A stretch of DNA of 64,000 nucleotides from Idiomarina seosinensis_A. Lineage in GTDB: Bacteria > Pseudomonadota > Gammaproteobacteria > Enterobacterales > Alteromonadaceae. Below are positions 51,569-59,716 of this stretch, piece by piece. The notes under the pieces are model-generated. The model had not been told where the DNA came from and ran no database searches. It saw only the letters and a list, made by a program, of their open reading frames with translations. The translations under genes and the position numbers were made by a program. Every line of letters starts with the position of its first letter. Within the stretch, counting starts at the first letter, position 1. The stretch covers positions 2,046,001 through 2,110,000 of the forward strand of contig NZ_CP085211.1 of assembly GCF_044797955.1 (NCBI RefSeq), read 5' to 3'.

Positions 51569-52921
51569 ATGGCGTTTATTAAGGATACTATCGAACAACT
51601 CAAATTTAGCAGCCCGGCGCAAAGTGAATTTTATCAGGCCGTTGAAGATGTGCTCGAGTCCATAGAGCCGATTATTGAAGAGCGCCCGAAATACCGTGAG
51701 CAGGCAATAATTCAGCGCCTGGTTGAGCCAGAGCGGCAGATTATGTTTCGGGTACCCTGGGTTGATGACAACGGCCAGGTACAAGTTAATAAGGGATATC
51801 GAGTTGAATTCAACTCAGCACTAGGCCCTTACAAAGGCGGATTACGATTTCACCCCAGTGTAAACGCTGGCATTATTAAGTTTCTTGGCTTTGAACAAGT
51901 TTTCAAAAACGCCTTAACGGGTTTGCCCATCGGGGGTGGCAAGGGTGGTGCTAACTTCGATCCAAAAGGCAAATCCGACGCAGAGATTATGCGCTTCTGC
52001 CAGTCTTTTATGAATGAATTGTATCGCCACATTGGGCCAACTACCGATGTGCCTGCGGGTGATATTGGCGTGGGCGGACGAGAAATTGGCTACCTATTCG
52101 GTCAGTATAAGCGTCTGGTCAACCGCTTTGACGGTGTACTCACCGGTAAAAGTACACTCTGGGGAGGTTCATTTGTTCGTACTCAGGCAACCGGCTATGG
52201 CGCGGTTTATTTCGCCCAATGTTTGTTGGACGATAATGACGACAACATCAGCGGCAAGCGGTGCTTAGTTTCAGGCGCTGGCAATGTAGCCATTTATGCT
52301 ATTGAAAAATTGTATCAACTCGGCGCCAAGCCCGTAACCTGCTCCGACTCTGGTGGCACCATTTACCATGAGCAGGGCATCGATCTGGACTTATTAAAAC
52401 AGATTAAAGAAGAAAATAACGGCCGCTTGTACGAGTACCTCGACACACACAGTGAAGCAGAGTACACACCCCGAGATGATTACCCCAAAGACGGGCATTG
52501 TGTTTGGCGTTACCAGGCCGATCTTGCTTTACCGTGCGCTACGCAAAACGAGTTAACGGAAAAGGACGCTCAGGCCCTGCTTGAAAATGGCTGTCGCTAC
52601 ATAGTCGAAGGTGCCAACATGCCCTGTACACAAAGCGCTGTTGACCTGTTTATCGAAAATAATATCAGCTATGGCCCGGGTAAAGCAGCAAACGCCGGCG
52701 GTGTGGCGACCAGCCAACTTGAAATGGCGCAAAATGCCAGTATGCAACGCTGGACCTTTGACGAAGTCGACACCAAGCTGCAACACATTATGCGTAACAT
52801 CCACCGCGACGCAAAGCGCACCGCAGAGGAATTTAATCACCCTTCTAACCTGGTGCTTGGCGCTAATATTGCTGGTTTCCGCAAAGTGGCCGATGCCATG
52901 ATTCAGCAGGGCGTTGTCTAG
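51569..52921 (+). CDS. gdhA: NADP-specific glutamate dehydrogenase
   Basis: GdhA aminates 2-oxoglutarate with ammonia and NADPH. The 450-aa protein (E. coli 447) shows the family start REQAIIQRLVEPERQIMFRV, substrate-binding LGPYKGGLRFHPSVN, GLPIGGGKGGANFDPKGKSD, the catalytic-Asp region DVPAGDIGVGGREIGYLFGQ and the nucleotide fold VSGAGNVAIYAIEKL. AAAGGATAG precedes ATG 51569. The DUF3750 gene starts directly after its stop. Confidence 0.97.
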   Translation: MAFIKDTIEQLKFSSPAQSEFYQAVEDVLESIEPIIEERPKYREQAIIQRLVEPERQIMFRVPWVDDNGQVQVNKGYRVEFNSALGPYKGGLRFHPSVNAGIIKFLGFEQVFKNALTGLPIGGGKGGANFDPKGKSDAEIMRFCQSFMNELYRHIGPTTDVPAGDIGVGGREIGYLFGQYKRLVNRFDGVLTGKSTLWGGSFVRTQATGYGAVYFAQCLLDDNDDNISGKRCLVSGAGNVAIYAIEKLYQLGAKPVTCSDSGGTIYHEQGIDLDLLKQIKEENNGRLYEYLDTHSEAEYTPRDDYPKDGHCVWRYQADLALPCATQNELTEKDAQALLENGCRYIVEGANMPCTQSAVDLFIENNISYGPGKAANAGGVATSQLEMAQNASMQRWTFDEVDTKLQHIMRNIHRDAKRTAEEFNHPSNLVLGANIAGFRKVADAMIQQGVV

Positions 52922-53476
52922 GTGAAAAACATTAACCAACTAACAACCGCAGTAATCGCGCTGGTGTTAGTTACGCTAACGGGTTGCTCTTCCGGGGACT
53001 GGCGTTCTGCCTCCCGGGAGTCAGCCGGCATTGCTCCTGACCCGAAAGTACAGTCGGAGGCAGTAATTGAAGCCTATGCAGCAGATGCCTTTGGATGGCG
53101 TGGCTGGTTTGCGGTACATACCTGGATTGCGGTTAAACCCAACAATGCCAATGAATATACCGTTTACGAGGTGGTTGGCTGGGGTGTTGATGAAGGGCGT
53201 CCGGCGCTGCGCATCTACCAAACCCAAACGCCTGATCGATATTGGTATGGTGCTGAACCTAAAAAACTTCTGTCCCTTAACGGTGACCAGGCAACCGAAC
53301 TGATTCCGCGCATACAGCAAGCGGCTACCCGTTACCCCTGGGCTGATGAATACGAAGTATTACCGGGACCTAACAGTAATACCTTTCCGGCCTGGATTGC
53401 ATTGCAAATTCCCGAGCTGGGGCTGCAACTGCCATTTAGTGCTATCGGTAGCGGTTACGCCGATAATGACCATTAA
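52922..53476 (+). CDS. DUF3750 lipoprotein
   Basis: A 184-aa lipoprotein with lipobox LVTLTGC (Cys22) after a hydrophobic N-terminus. The mature part has FGWRGWFAVHTWIAVKPNNA, YTVYEVVGWGVDEGRPALRI, PDRYWYGAEPKKLLSLNGD and LPGPNSNTFPAWIALQIPEL, the DUF3750 pattern. Conserved His and Cys-free LPGPNSNTF blocks suggest an enzyme-like or ligand-binding fold, but no function is known. The start is GTG immediately after the gdhA stop, so it is likely co-expressed with gdhA. Confidence 0.85.
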   Translation: MKNINQLTTAVIALVLVTLTGCSSGDWRSASRESAGIAPDPKVQSEAVIEAYAADAFGWRGWFAVHTWIAVKPNNANEYTVYEVVGWGVDEGRPALRIYQTQTPDRYWYGAEPKKLLSLNGDQATELIPRIQQAATRYPWADEYEVLPGPNSNTFPAWIALQIPELGLQLPFSAIGSGYADNDH

Positions 53477-53536
53477 TCCAAAATGTGGGACAATAGCGCG
53501 TTTAAACAGCGCAATGACTGAGTAAGCTACCCCGCC

Positions 53537-55732
53537 ATGGAAATCAATGTAAACTTTCTGGAAAATATGCGCCTTGAGGCGAAGTTCGATGACTTCACAG
53601 TCATTTCTGATCAACCCATTCGTTACAAAGGCGAGGGTTCAGCGCCGGGGCCTTTTGACTACTTTCTTGCATCGTCGGTTATGTGTGCGGCGCACTTTAT
53701 CCGCTTGTACTGCCAAAGCCGGGGAATTTCTACCGAAAACATTCGGGTAGCGCAAAACAATCTGGTTGACCCTGAAGATCGCTATAAGCAGCACTTTAAA
53801 ATTGAAGTTGAGTTACCTGCAGATATTAGCGAAAAAGATCGCAAAGGCATTATCCGGGCAGCCGAGCGCTGCGCCGTCAAGCGGGTTATCGAAAACGACC
53901 TGGCCTTTGATGTCGAAGCTGTTGACAGCATTACTGACAATGCACAGGCGTTACTGACGATTAGTCCGGACAACAGCAGTCAGACCTTTATTGAAGGCAA
54001 AGACCTGCCCCTTGAACAGACTATTGCGAATATGACGCAGCGACTTGCTGATTTGGGCATGAAGATTGAGATTTCGTCATGGCGTAATATTGTTCCCAAT
54101 GTCTGGTCACTGCACATCCGCGATGCCGCATCACCTATGTGTTTTACTAACGGTAAAGGCGCCAGTAAAGAGAGCGCACTGTGCTCTGCGCTGGGTGAAT
54201 TTATTGAGCGGCTGGGCTGTAACTTTTTTTATAATGACCAGTATTTCGGCGAACAAATCGCTAACGCCGATTTTGTTCACTACCCAAACGAAAAATGGTT
54301 TAAGCCGGGTCCTGATGATCAGTTACCAGCGGAAATCCTGGATCCTTATTGCCGGGCAATTTACGATCCCGAAGGCGAATTACTGGGCTCGCACTTAATC
54401 GATACAAACTCTGGACGAGCCGACCGGGGAATCGTCGCCTTGCCTTTTACAAGGCGTTCCGATGGGAAAACCGTTTACTTTCCGTCCAACCTGATCGAAA
54501 ACCTTTACCTAAGTAACGGGATGAGCGCAGGTAACACACTGGCTGAAGCTCAGGTACAGTGTCTGTCGGAAATATTTGAGCGGGCCGTAAAAAAACAAAT
54601 TATCGAGCAAGAATTGTGTCTGCCCGACGTTCCTGCTGACCTAATCCGCCAATACCCCGGTATTGTAGCCGGTATTGAAGCACTCGAGCAGCAAGGCTAT
54701 CCCGTACTAGTTAAAGATGCGTCGCTGGGCGGCCAATTCCCGGTCGCCTGCGTAACCTTAATGAACCCCCGCACCGGTGGTGTGTTTGCTTCGTTTGGTG
54801 CTCACCCCAATTTAGCCATCGCCTTAGAGCGGAGTTTAACGGAATTACTACAGGGCCGCAGCTTTGAGGGTCTGAATGATCTACCCGCACCCACCTTTAA
54901 TTCAATGGCAGTGACAGAGCCCAATAACTTTGTCGAGCATTTTATCGACTCCTCGGGTGTTGTCTCCTGGCGTTTCTTTAGCGCAAAGCCTGATGTTGAC
55001 TTTGTCCACTGGGACTTTACTGCTGACAGTAACGAACAAGAAGCTGAAATACTCTTTGGCATTCTTGATAAGCTCGGTAAGGAGTCTTACCTGGCCGTGC
55101 ATAAGGACTTGGGTATTCCTGTTTGCCGAATTTTAGTGCCGGACTATTCCGAAGTTTATCCAGTCGAAGACCTCATTTGGGACAATACCAACGTCGCCTT
55201 GCAATACCGCGAAGATATTCTTAATCTGCACCAGTTAAATGACGTTCAGCTGGAGCAATTAGTGGCGCGCCTGGAAGACAGTCAGCTGGATAATTACCTG
55301 GATATTGTCACGTTAATCGGTATCGAATTTGATGAAAACACGGTCTGGGGCCAGTTAACCGTACTGGAACTCAAGCTGCTAATCTATCTTGCGTTACAAC
55401 GCCATGAAGATGCCTATGAATACGTCGCGATGTTCCTGCAGTATAATGATAATACCCTGGACAGGATCTTATTTTACCGGGCTGTAGAAGCCGTATTAGA
55501 GATCACTCTGGACGATGAGCTGGGTATTGAAGACTTCCGGCACAACCTAAGCCGGCTGTACGGAGAAGAAACGATCAGCGCTGTCATTGGCACAGTCCGC
55601 GGCGAGATTCGTTTTTCTGGTTTAACTCCCACCAATATGCAGCTGCACGGGCTGGAGCGGCATCAGCGCCTTATCGATAGCTATCAGAAGCTACATAAGG
55701 CACGGCTTGCCGCCAGCGCAGGGCAGAGTTAA
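53537..55732 (+). CDS. ycaO: OsmC-YcaO fusion protein
   Basis: A 731-aa protein. Residues about 1-145 are an OsmC-like peroxidase domain (GEGSAPGPFDYFLASSVMCA with the first redox Cys, and AAERCAVKRVIEND with the second). From about 155 to the end is a YcaO domain: TNGKGASKESALCSALGEFI with ATP-binding ERLGCNFF, NTLAEAQVQCLSEIFERAV with the Q/E pair, and ALERSLTELLQGRSFEGLND. E. coli YcaO (about 586 aa) is needed for RimO methylthiolation of ribosomal protein S12 and lacks the OsmC part. The fusion could couple thiol redox to ATP-dependent chemistry. It meets the convergent hydrolase gene with no gap. Confidence 0.93.
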   Translation: MEINVNFLENMRLEAKFDDFTVISDQPIRYKGEGSAPGPFDYFLASSVMCAAHFIRLYCQSRGISTENIRVAQNNLVDPEDRYKQHFKIEVELPADISEKDRKGIIRAAERCAVKRVIENDLAFDVEAVDSITDNAQALLTISPDNSSQTFIEGKDLPLEQTIANMTQRLADLGMKIEISSWRNIVPNVWSLHIRDAASPMCFTNGKGASKESALCSALGEFIERLGCNFFYNDQYFGEQIANADFVHYPNEKWFKPGPDDQLPAEILDPYCRAIYDPEGELLGSHLIDTNSGRADRGIVALPFTRRSDGKTVYFPSNLIENLYLSNGMSAGNTLAEAQVQCLSEIFERAVKKQIIEQELCLPDVPADLIRQYPGIVAGIEALEQQGYPVLVKDASLGGQFPVACVTLMNPRTGGVFASFGAHPNLAIALERSLTELLQGRSFEGLNDLPAPTFNSMAVTEPNNFVEHFIDSSGVVSWRFFSAKPDVDFVHWDFTADSNEQEAEILFGILDKLGKESYLAVHKDLGIPVCRILVPDYSEVYPVEDLIWDNTNVALQYREDILNLHQLNDVQLEQLVARLEDSQLDNYLDIVTLIGIEFDENTVWGQLTVLELKLLIYLALQRHEDAYEYVAMFLQYNDNTLDRILFYRAVEAVLEITLDDELGIEDFRHNLSRLYGEETISAVIGTVRGEIRFSGLTPTNMQLHGLERHQRLIDSYQKLHKARLAASAGQS

Positions 55733-57118
55733 CTAGTTTAACGCCTTAATAATATCACGGGTAAAGTCATGCTCGTTAAAGCCTGATTGTCCGGCCAGAT
55801 CGTAGCCGCGCCGGACAATTACCAGCTGTTCACTGGGTATCACCAGCAAAAACTGCCCGCGGTTCCCCCGCGCAGCGATGGTATCGTCTGGTAATTCAGG
55901 AAAACGCTCGTTGTACAGCCACCACTGCGCACCGTAGCCGGGTGAATTCTCAGCAGGTTGTGCCGGGGCCGGTTTACTGATGTACGCTAACCAGTTCCTG
56001 GGTAAAATCTGTTCGCCCTGCCATTCTCCGTTTTGCAGATGCAGTACACCCAGGCGGGCCAGATCACGCGAGGTTGTCCAGACTTGCGAGGACAAAATAA
56101 AATCGCTGTGCCAGTCGGTTTCTAAAAAGGTATGTTGCATCCCGATTTTATTTAATAAAGATTGATAGGGAAACTTTAAGTAGCGCTGTTCATCGCCTAT
56201 GGCTTCACGCAGTACTCGCAAGGCCAGCATGGTATCGTTATTTGCGTACTTCCAGCGCGAACCGGGGGCGACCTCCAGAGCAGTTTCGGTGGCCGTATCA
56301 CTGACCAGTCCACCGCCCATATAAACGCGGTCGGTGCGATTACCTGCCCGGTTACTGTCCAGACCGGAAGCCATGTGCAGCAAGTTTGCCAGGGTAATGT
56401 GCTGGCGGGGATCCAGCGGGTGAGACCAGTTGGCCAGCTGCGCTTTCTGGTCAACCTCAACCAGGTTTTGCTTTACTGCTGCACCAATAACACTGGCACC
56501 AATACTCTTTGCTACCGACCAGGTTCGCTGAGCCGTTTCCGGGGTAAAGTCGTCTTTGTAATGCTCCGCGATTATTTTATCCGGCGTTGCGATTAAAATG
56601 GCTGAGGTTCGTGCTCCGGCACCATAGTGCCTGGTAAATGCTTGTTGAATTACTGCGTCCAGTTGTTCATTGCCACTGGCTTTGTTGACCCCATTGCGCT
56701 GTTGCCACGGGGTTCCGTCATCTGCCTTAGCCACTGTATCATCGCTAAAAGGTCGCACCACTTTATCGATGTCAGCCTCGCTTGCACCAACCGGCAAGTC
56801 AACACAGCCCAGTCGTTTACGCCACACTGACAATCGCTCTCGCTTGCCATCGTCGTAAGCCACCCGCACCCAACGGTCATCCTTATTTATCTCGGCTGTG
56901 AGACCGCTAACCCGGTCAGCAATCAGCGGATAGATTCCGGTTAATTCATCTTCGCCGATTTGCTGGGTTGACTTGCCACCGTTAAAAGTCGCACTACAGG
57001 TAAAGTTTGCCACGTAGCCAGCCGCATAGGCATTCAACGTAGTGTCGGTTTCAGTCGCCTGCGCGCCAGAAAACAGCAGGCTTAAAGCAAAAAATTTGGC
57101 AGAGTTTCGCAACATCAT
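55733..57118 (-). CDS. Exported serine hydrolase, beta-lactamase fold (class C/6-aminohexanoate hydrolase type)
   Basis: A 461-aa protein with signal peptide (MMLRNSAKFFALSLLFSGAQ, then ATETD). The S-x-x-K nucleophile is in RTWSVAKSIGASVIGAAV, the Y-x-N motif in SRWKYANNDTMLALR, and the third motif region reads IAARGNRGQFLLVIP. This is the penicillin-binding/esterase superfamily, and it does not look like a true AmpC. An extra N-terminal domain (about 25-140, with two Cys, TCSATFNGG and LGCVDLPVG) precedes the catalytic part. GGAG lies 7 nt before ATG 57118. Substrate unknown: an ester, amide or D-peptide. Confidence 0.87.
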   Translation of the reverse strand: MMLRNSAKFFALSLLFSGAQATETDTTLNAYAAGYVANFTCSATFNGGKSTQQIGEDELTGIYPLIADRVSGLTAEINKDDRWVRVAYDDGKRERLSVWRKRLGCVDLPVGASEADIDKVVRPFSDDTVAKADDGTPWQQRNGVNKASGNEQLDAVIQQAFTRHYGAGARTSAILIATPDKIIAEHYKDDFTPETAQRTWSVAKSIGASVIGAAVKQNLVEVDQKAQLANWSHPLDPRQHITLANLLHMASGLDSNRAGNRTDRVYMGGGLVSDTATETALEVAPGSRWKYANNDTMLALRVLREAIGDEQRYLKFPYQSLLNKIGMQHTFLETDWHSDFILSSQVWTTSRDLARLGVLHLQNGEWQGEQILPRNWLAYISKPAPAQPAENSPGYGAQWWLYNERFPELPDDTIAARGNRGQFLLVIPSEQLVIVRRGYDLAGQSGFNEHDFTRDIIKALN

Positions 57119-57553
57119 GGGTTCACTCCAGATAGTAAACAACGCTAAGTTATACCCTAACCTATAATAACTAGCGTAATATAGCGAGTATCGGCTGCGG
57201 GGAACAGCGAAACCAAGCGTTTTCAAGCCATACTCTTTCCTGACCAAGGCTTACTCCGGCACTGCAATGGTCGAAGCAATCAGTGGCGATTCATGATAAT
57301 TGGCAACTGCAAATCAATTTCAATCAGTTTTTTGTTGCACATCCAGACCACGTTAAGATCGTTAAATTCAAGAACGGACTTGAGGCTTTGTCTGATCCAT
57401 TCTTCTGAATCACCTCAACCCGGAATTTAGAATCCCAACCGGAGAAGGCCAAACTAGAGTTATCATAAATTTACGTACTTATACGGATAGTTACGTCACC
57501 TAGCTCAAGTAGACTTTCCTTATTAATTCAATTAATACCAAAGTTAAATTTAA
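57119..57553. other. Intergenic region between divergent hydrolase and EAL-HDOD genes
   Basis: No complete gene is supported in these 435 bp. On the minus strand 57280-57414 is open for 44 codons after a stop, reading protein-like (KSVLEFNDLNVVWMCNKKLI), but it has no start codon or ribosome site at its beginning. It may be the 3' remnant of a lost gene. The region next to 57554 is AT-rich, with no clear -35/-10 pair that I can defend. Confidence 0.35.
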
Positions 57554-58741
57554 ATGCGTAACGTTTTATTAGCACAGCAGCCTATATACGACTCCAAAAA
57601 GCAAATAATCGCATCCGAATTACTTTACCGAAACGATCAAGGCCTAAGCGCTTTTGACGTGGGCGAACACAATGCGACCGCTGAGCTATTATACAATCTG
57701 AGTACGGGGCTTATTGACGAAACCTCAATATTAGATACTACATTTTTTATCAATGTATCCGCCGACTTCCTTTTATCTGATGTTTTTCTTCCTGTAGAAC
57801 CAGGGCGAGTTGTGATTGAGCTAGTTGAAAGGATCCAGCCATCAGAAGAGATTTTAACGGCTATCCAACGCTGGAAGAAGCTGGGTTATGAATTTGCCCT
57901 TGATGACTTTGACTATTCTCCTGATTGGGATGCCATTATTGCTGAAACCAAAATTATAAAAATTGATATTCTTCAAACGTCGCCTGCAAAGGTAAAAGCA
58001 TTGCGAGAGCACCTTAAAGAGCACAAACTCCGTTGGCTTGCCGAAAAAGTAGAAACGGAGTGCGATTTTTTCACCTATCAACAACTCGGTTTTGAGCTTT
58101 TCCAGGGATATTTTCTCGCAAAACCCAGTACCGTTACTGGCCAGAAAGTTCCCTCTTCCGGTACAAACCTATTATCACTAATCGAACGTGTTAGTGATCC
58201 GGACGTTAATTTTAAAACTCTCGCTAGATTGATACAAAACGAGCCCGAATTATCCATTAAATTGATGAAAATTGCTGCGAGCCCAATTTATGGTCGCCGA
58301 GTGCAATTCAGTTCAATTCAAGATGTTATCTTACGTTTAGGCCTCGAACACATTAAAAAATGGGTGCTACTAATATCAGCTATGAATGAGGCAAGTAGCG
58401 GTGAAGCTCAATTAGTCCTAACCCGGGCATACTTTTGCCAAGCATTAGCAAGTAAAATGTCAGGGGTCGATGAGAACCAAGCATTTATTTCCGGGTTACT
58501 ATCTGGTGTCGATATTCTGTTAAAAGTCGATCCTAAACTGTTTGTCAAAAACCTTACCCTACCTGACGATATAAACGCAGCACTAAATGGCGAACCTGGC
58601 TCCCTCAATTTAATTTTAACAAAAGTAAAGAAAGCGGAGGCTGTTTTATACGCAGGAGCTTCGCTTACTAGCCAAATTGAATTAAATTTATATTTGCAAC
58701 AAAATAATAACGTATTAATGCTTCTTAAAGAGGCTACTTAA
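57554..58741 (+). CDS. EAL-HDOD signalling protein (YuxH-like)
   Basis: A 395-aa protein: an EAL domain at about 1-195 and an HDOD domain at about 196-390 (LLSLIERVSDPDVNFKTLAR, IQDVILRLGLEHIKKWVLLI). The EAL part reads ASELLYRNDQG in place of the E-x-L-x-R core, and DDFDYSPDWDAI instead of DDFGTGYSS, so c-di-GMP hydrolysis is unlikely and a binding or scaffolding role is more probable. The HDOD part lacks the HD pair. A ribosome site is weak. It opens the signalling group that runs to 63.85 kb. Confidence 0.88.
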   Translation: MRNVLLAQQPIYDSKKQIIASELLYRNDQGLSAFDVGEHNATAELLYNLSTGLIDETSILDTTFFINVSADFLLSDVFLPVEPGRVVIELVERIQPSEEILTAIQRWKKLGYEFALDDFDYSPDWDAIIAETKIIKIDILQTSPAKVKALREHLKEHKLRWLAEKVETECDFFTYQQLGFELFQGYFLAKPSTVTGQKVPSSGTNLLSLIERVSDPDVNFKTLARLIQNEPELSIKLMKIAASPIYGRRVQFSSIQDVILRLGLEHIKKWVLLISAMNEASSGEAQLVLTRAYFCQALASKMSGVDENQAFISGLLSGVDILLKVDPKLFVKNLTLPDDINAALNGEPGSLNLILTKVKKAEAVLYAGASLTSQIELNLYLQQNNNVLMLLKEAT

Positions 58742-58876
58742 TTAAATAATTTAATTAGCGCTGAAGCTAAGCTGCAAATTTTCTAACTAATGACACGCTG
58801 CGCTTCAATCTTTTTAGTTTTATTAAAACCTCGATATTGCAATGCCCCATAACTTAACGTTCAGTAAAGGACGACC

Positions 58877-59716
58877 ATGAAGCAAAGAAGTTATTTTATT
58901 ATTCTATTTTTTACCGCAGTTGCGGCGCTGACATTACTTGCAATGCAGTCGCTAAACCCCTTAAATACAAAACCAAAGCAAAACACAAGAACCTTGGTGG
59001 CGGGCTATACCAACGAACCACCTTACGCTTATTACGATAAAAGCGGTCGAGTTCAAGGGCTCTTCCCGGCCGCATTACGCGACATGGCTAGTGCGATGGG
59101 TTACGAAAAAGTTGAGTGGGTCATGATGACTTTTGAACAACCATTACCCGCGCTATTATCCAATCGACTAGACGTTATCGCCGCCGGCCTGGTTATCACC
59201 GAACAAAGAAAACCCTTTGGCTGTTTTTTGTCACCTCTAGCGCTGACTCACGCAGCTGTTATGACCGAAAAGAACAAAGACATTGCTGCACCAGTCAAGT
59301 TGGAGTCCCTTGCGCAACGAACCTTGGTTACGCTTAGCGGCAGTATTGAAGAAACATTGGCTGTCAAACGCAAGCTCGGTGGAAAAATTGAGCGGGTTCC
59401 AGACGTACAGGCAGGAGTATCCATGATACTGACCGATAAAGCCGATGTACTTTTGTTAACACGACCCTCGCTAGAGTACCGCAAAAAACAATTAAACTCG
59501 GTAAAGGTTTTGCCAATTGAGGATTTACATAACGAGGCACTGGGCCCAGCCTTCTTGTTCTCTCATCGCTTACAGAGTAAGCTTAATCAAGCACAACAAG
59601 CACAACAGCGATTTATGAGGTCCAGCCAATATCAACAGTATTTAAGCCAATTTGGGTTTGTCAGACCGCCTTCCGAGTCTACAGCAACAGAGTGTCGCAA
59701 CCGTGCCACTTCATAA
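58877..59716 (+). CDS. Periplasmic solute-binding protein (SBP_bac_3 family)
   Basis: A 279-aa amino-acid-type binding protein with an N-terminal signal/anchor (SYFIILFFTAVAALTLLAMQ). The family motif is TRTLVAGYTNEPPYAYYDKS, then GLFPAALRDMASAMGY, LLSNRLDVIAAGLVITEQRK and LSGSIEETLAVKRKL. ABC permease genes are absent. Its stop overlaps the start of a hybrid histidine kinase, which suggests that it serves as a separate periplasmic sensor for that kinase, like the fused binding domains of BvgS/EvgS. AAAGGA precedes ATG 58877. Confidence 0.9.
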   Translation: MKQRSYFIILFFTAVAALTLLAMQSLNPLNTKPKQNTRTLVAGYTNEPPYAYYDKSGRVQGLFPAALRDMASAMGYEKVEWVMMTFEQPLPALLSNRLDVIAAGLVITEQRKPFGCFLSPLALTHAAVMTEKNKDIAAPVKLESLAQRTLVTLSGSIEETLAVKRKLGGKIERVPDVQAGVSMILTDKADVLLLTRPSLEYRKKQLNSVKVLPIEDLHNEALGPAFLFSHRLQSKLNQAQQAQQRFMRSSQYQQYLSQFGFVRPPSESTATECRNRATS

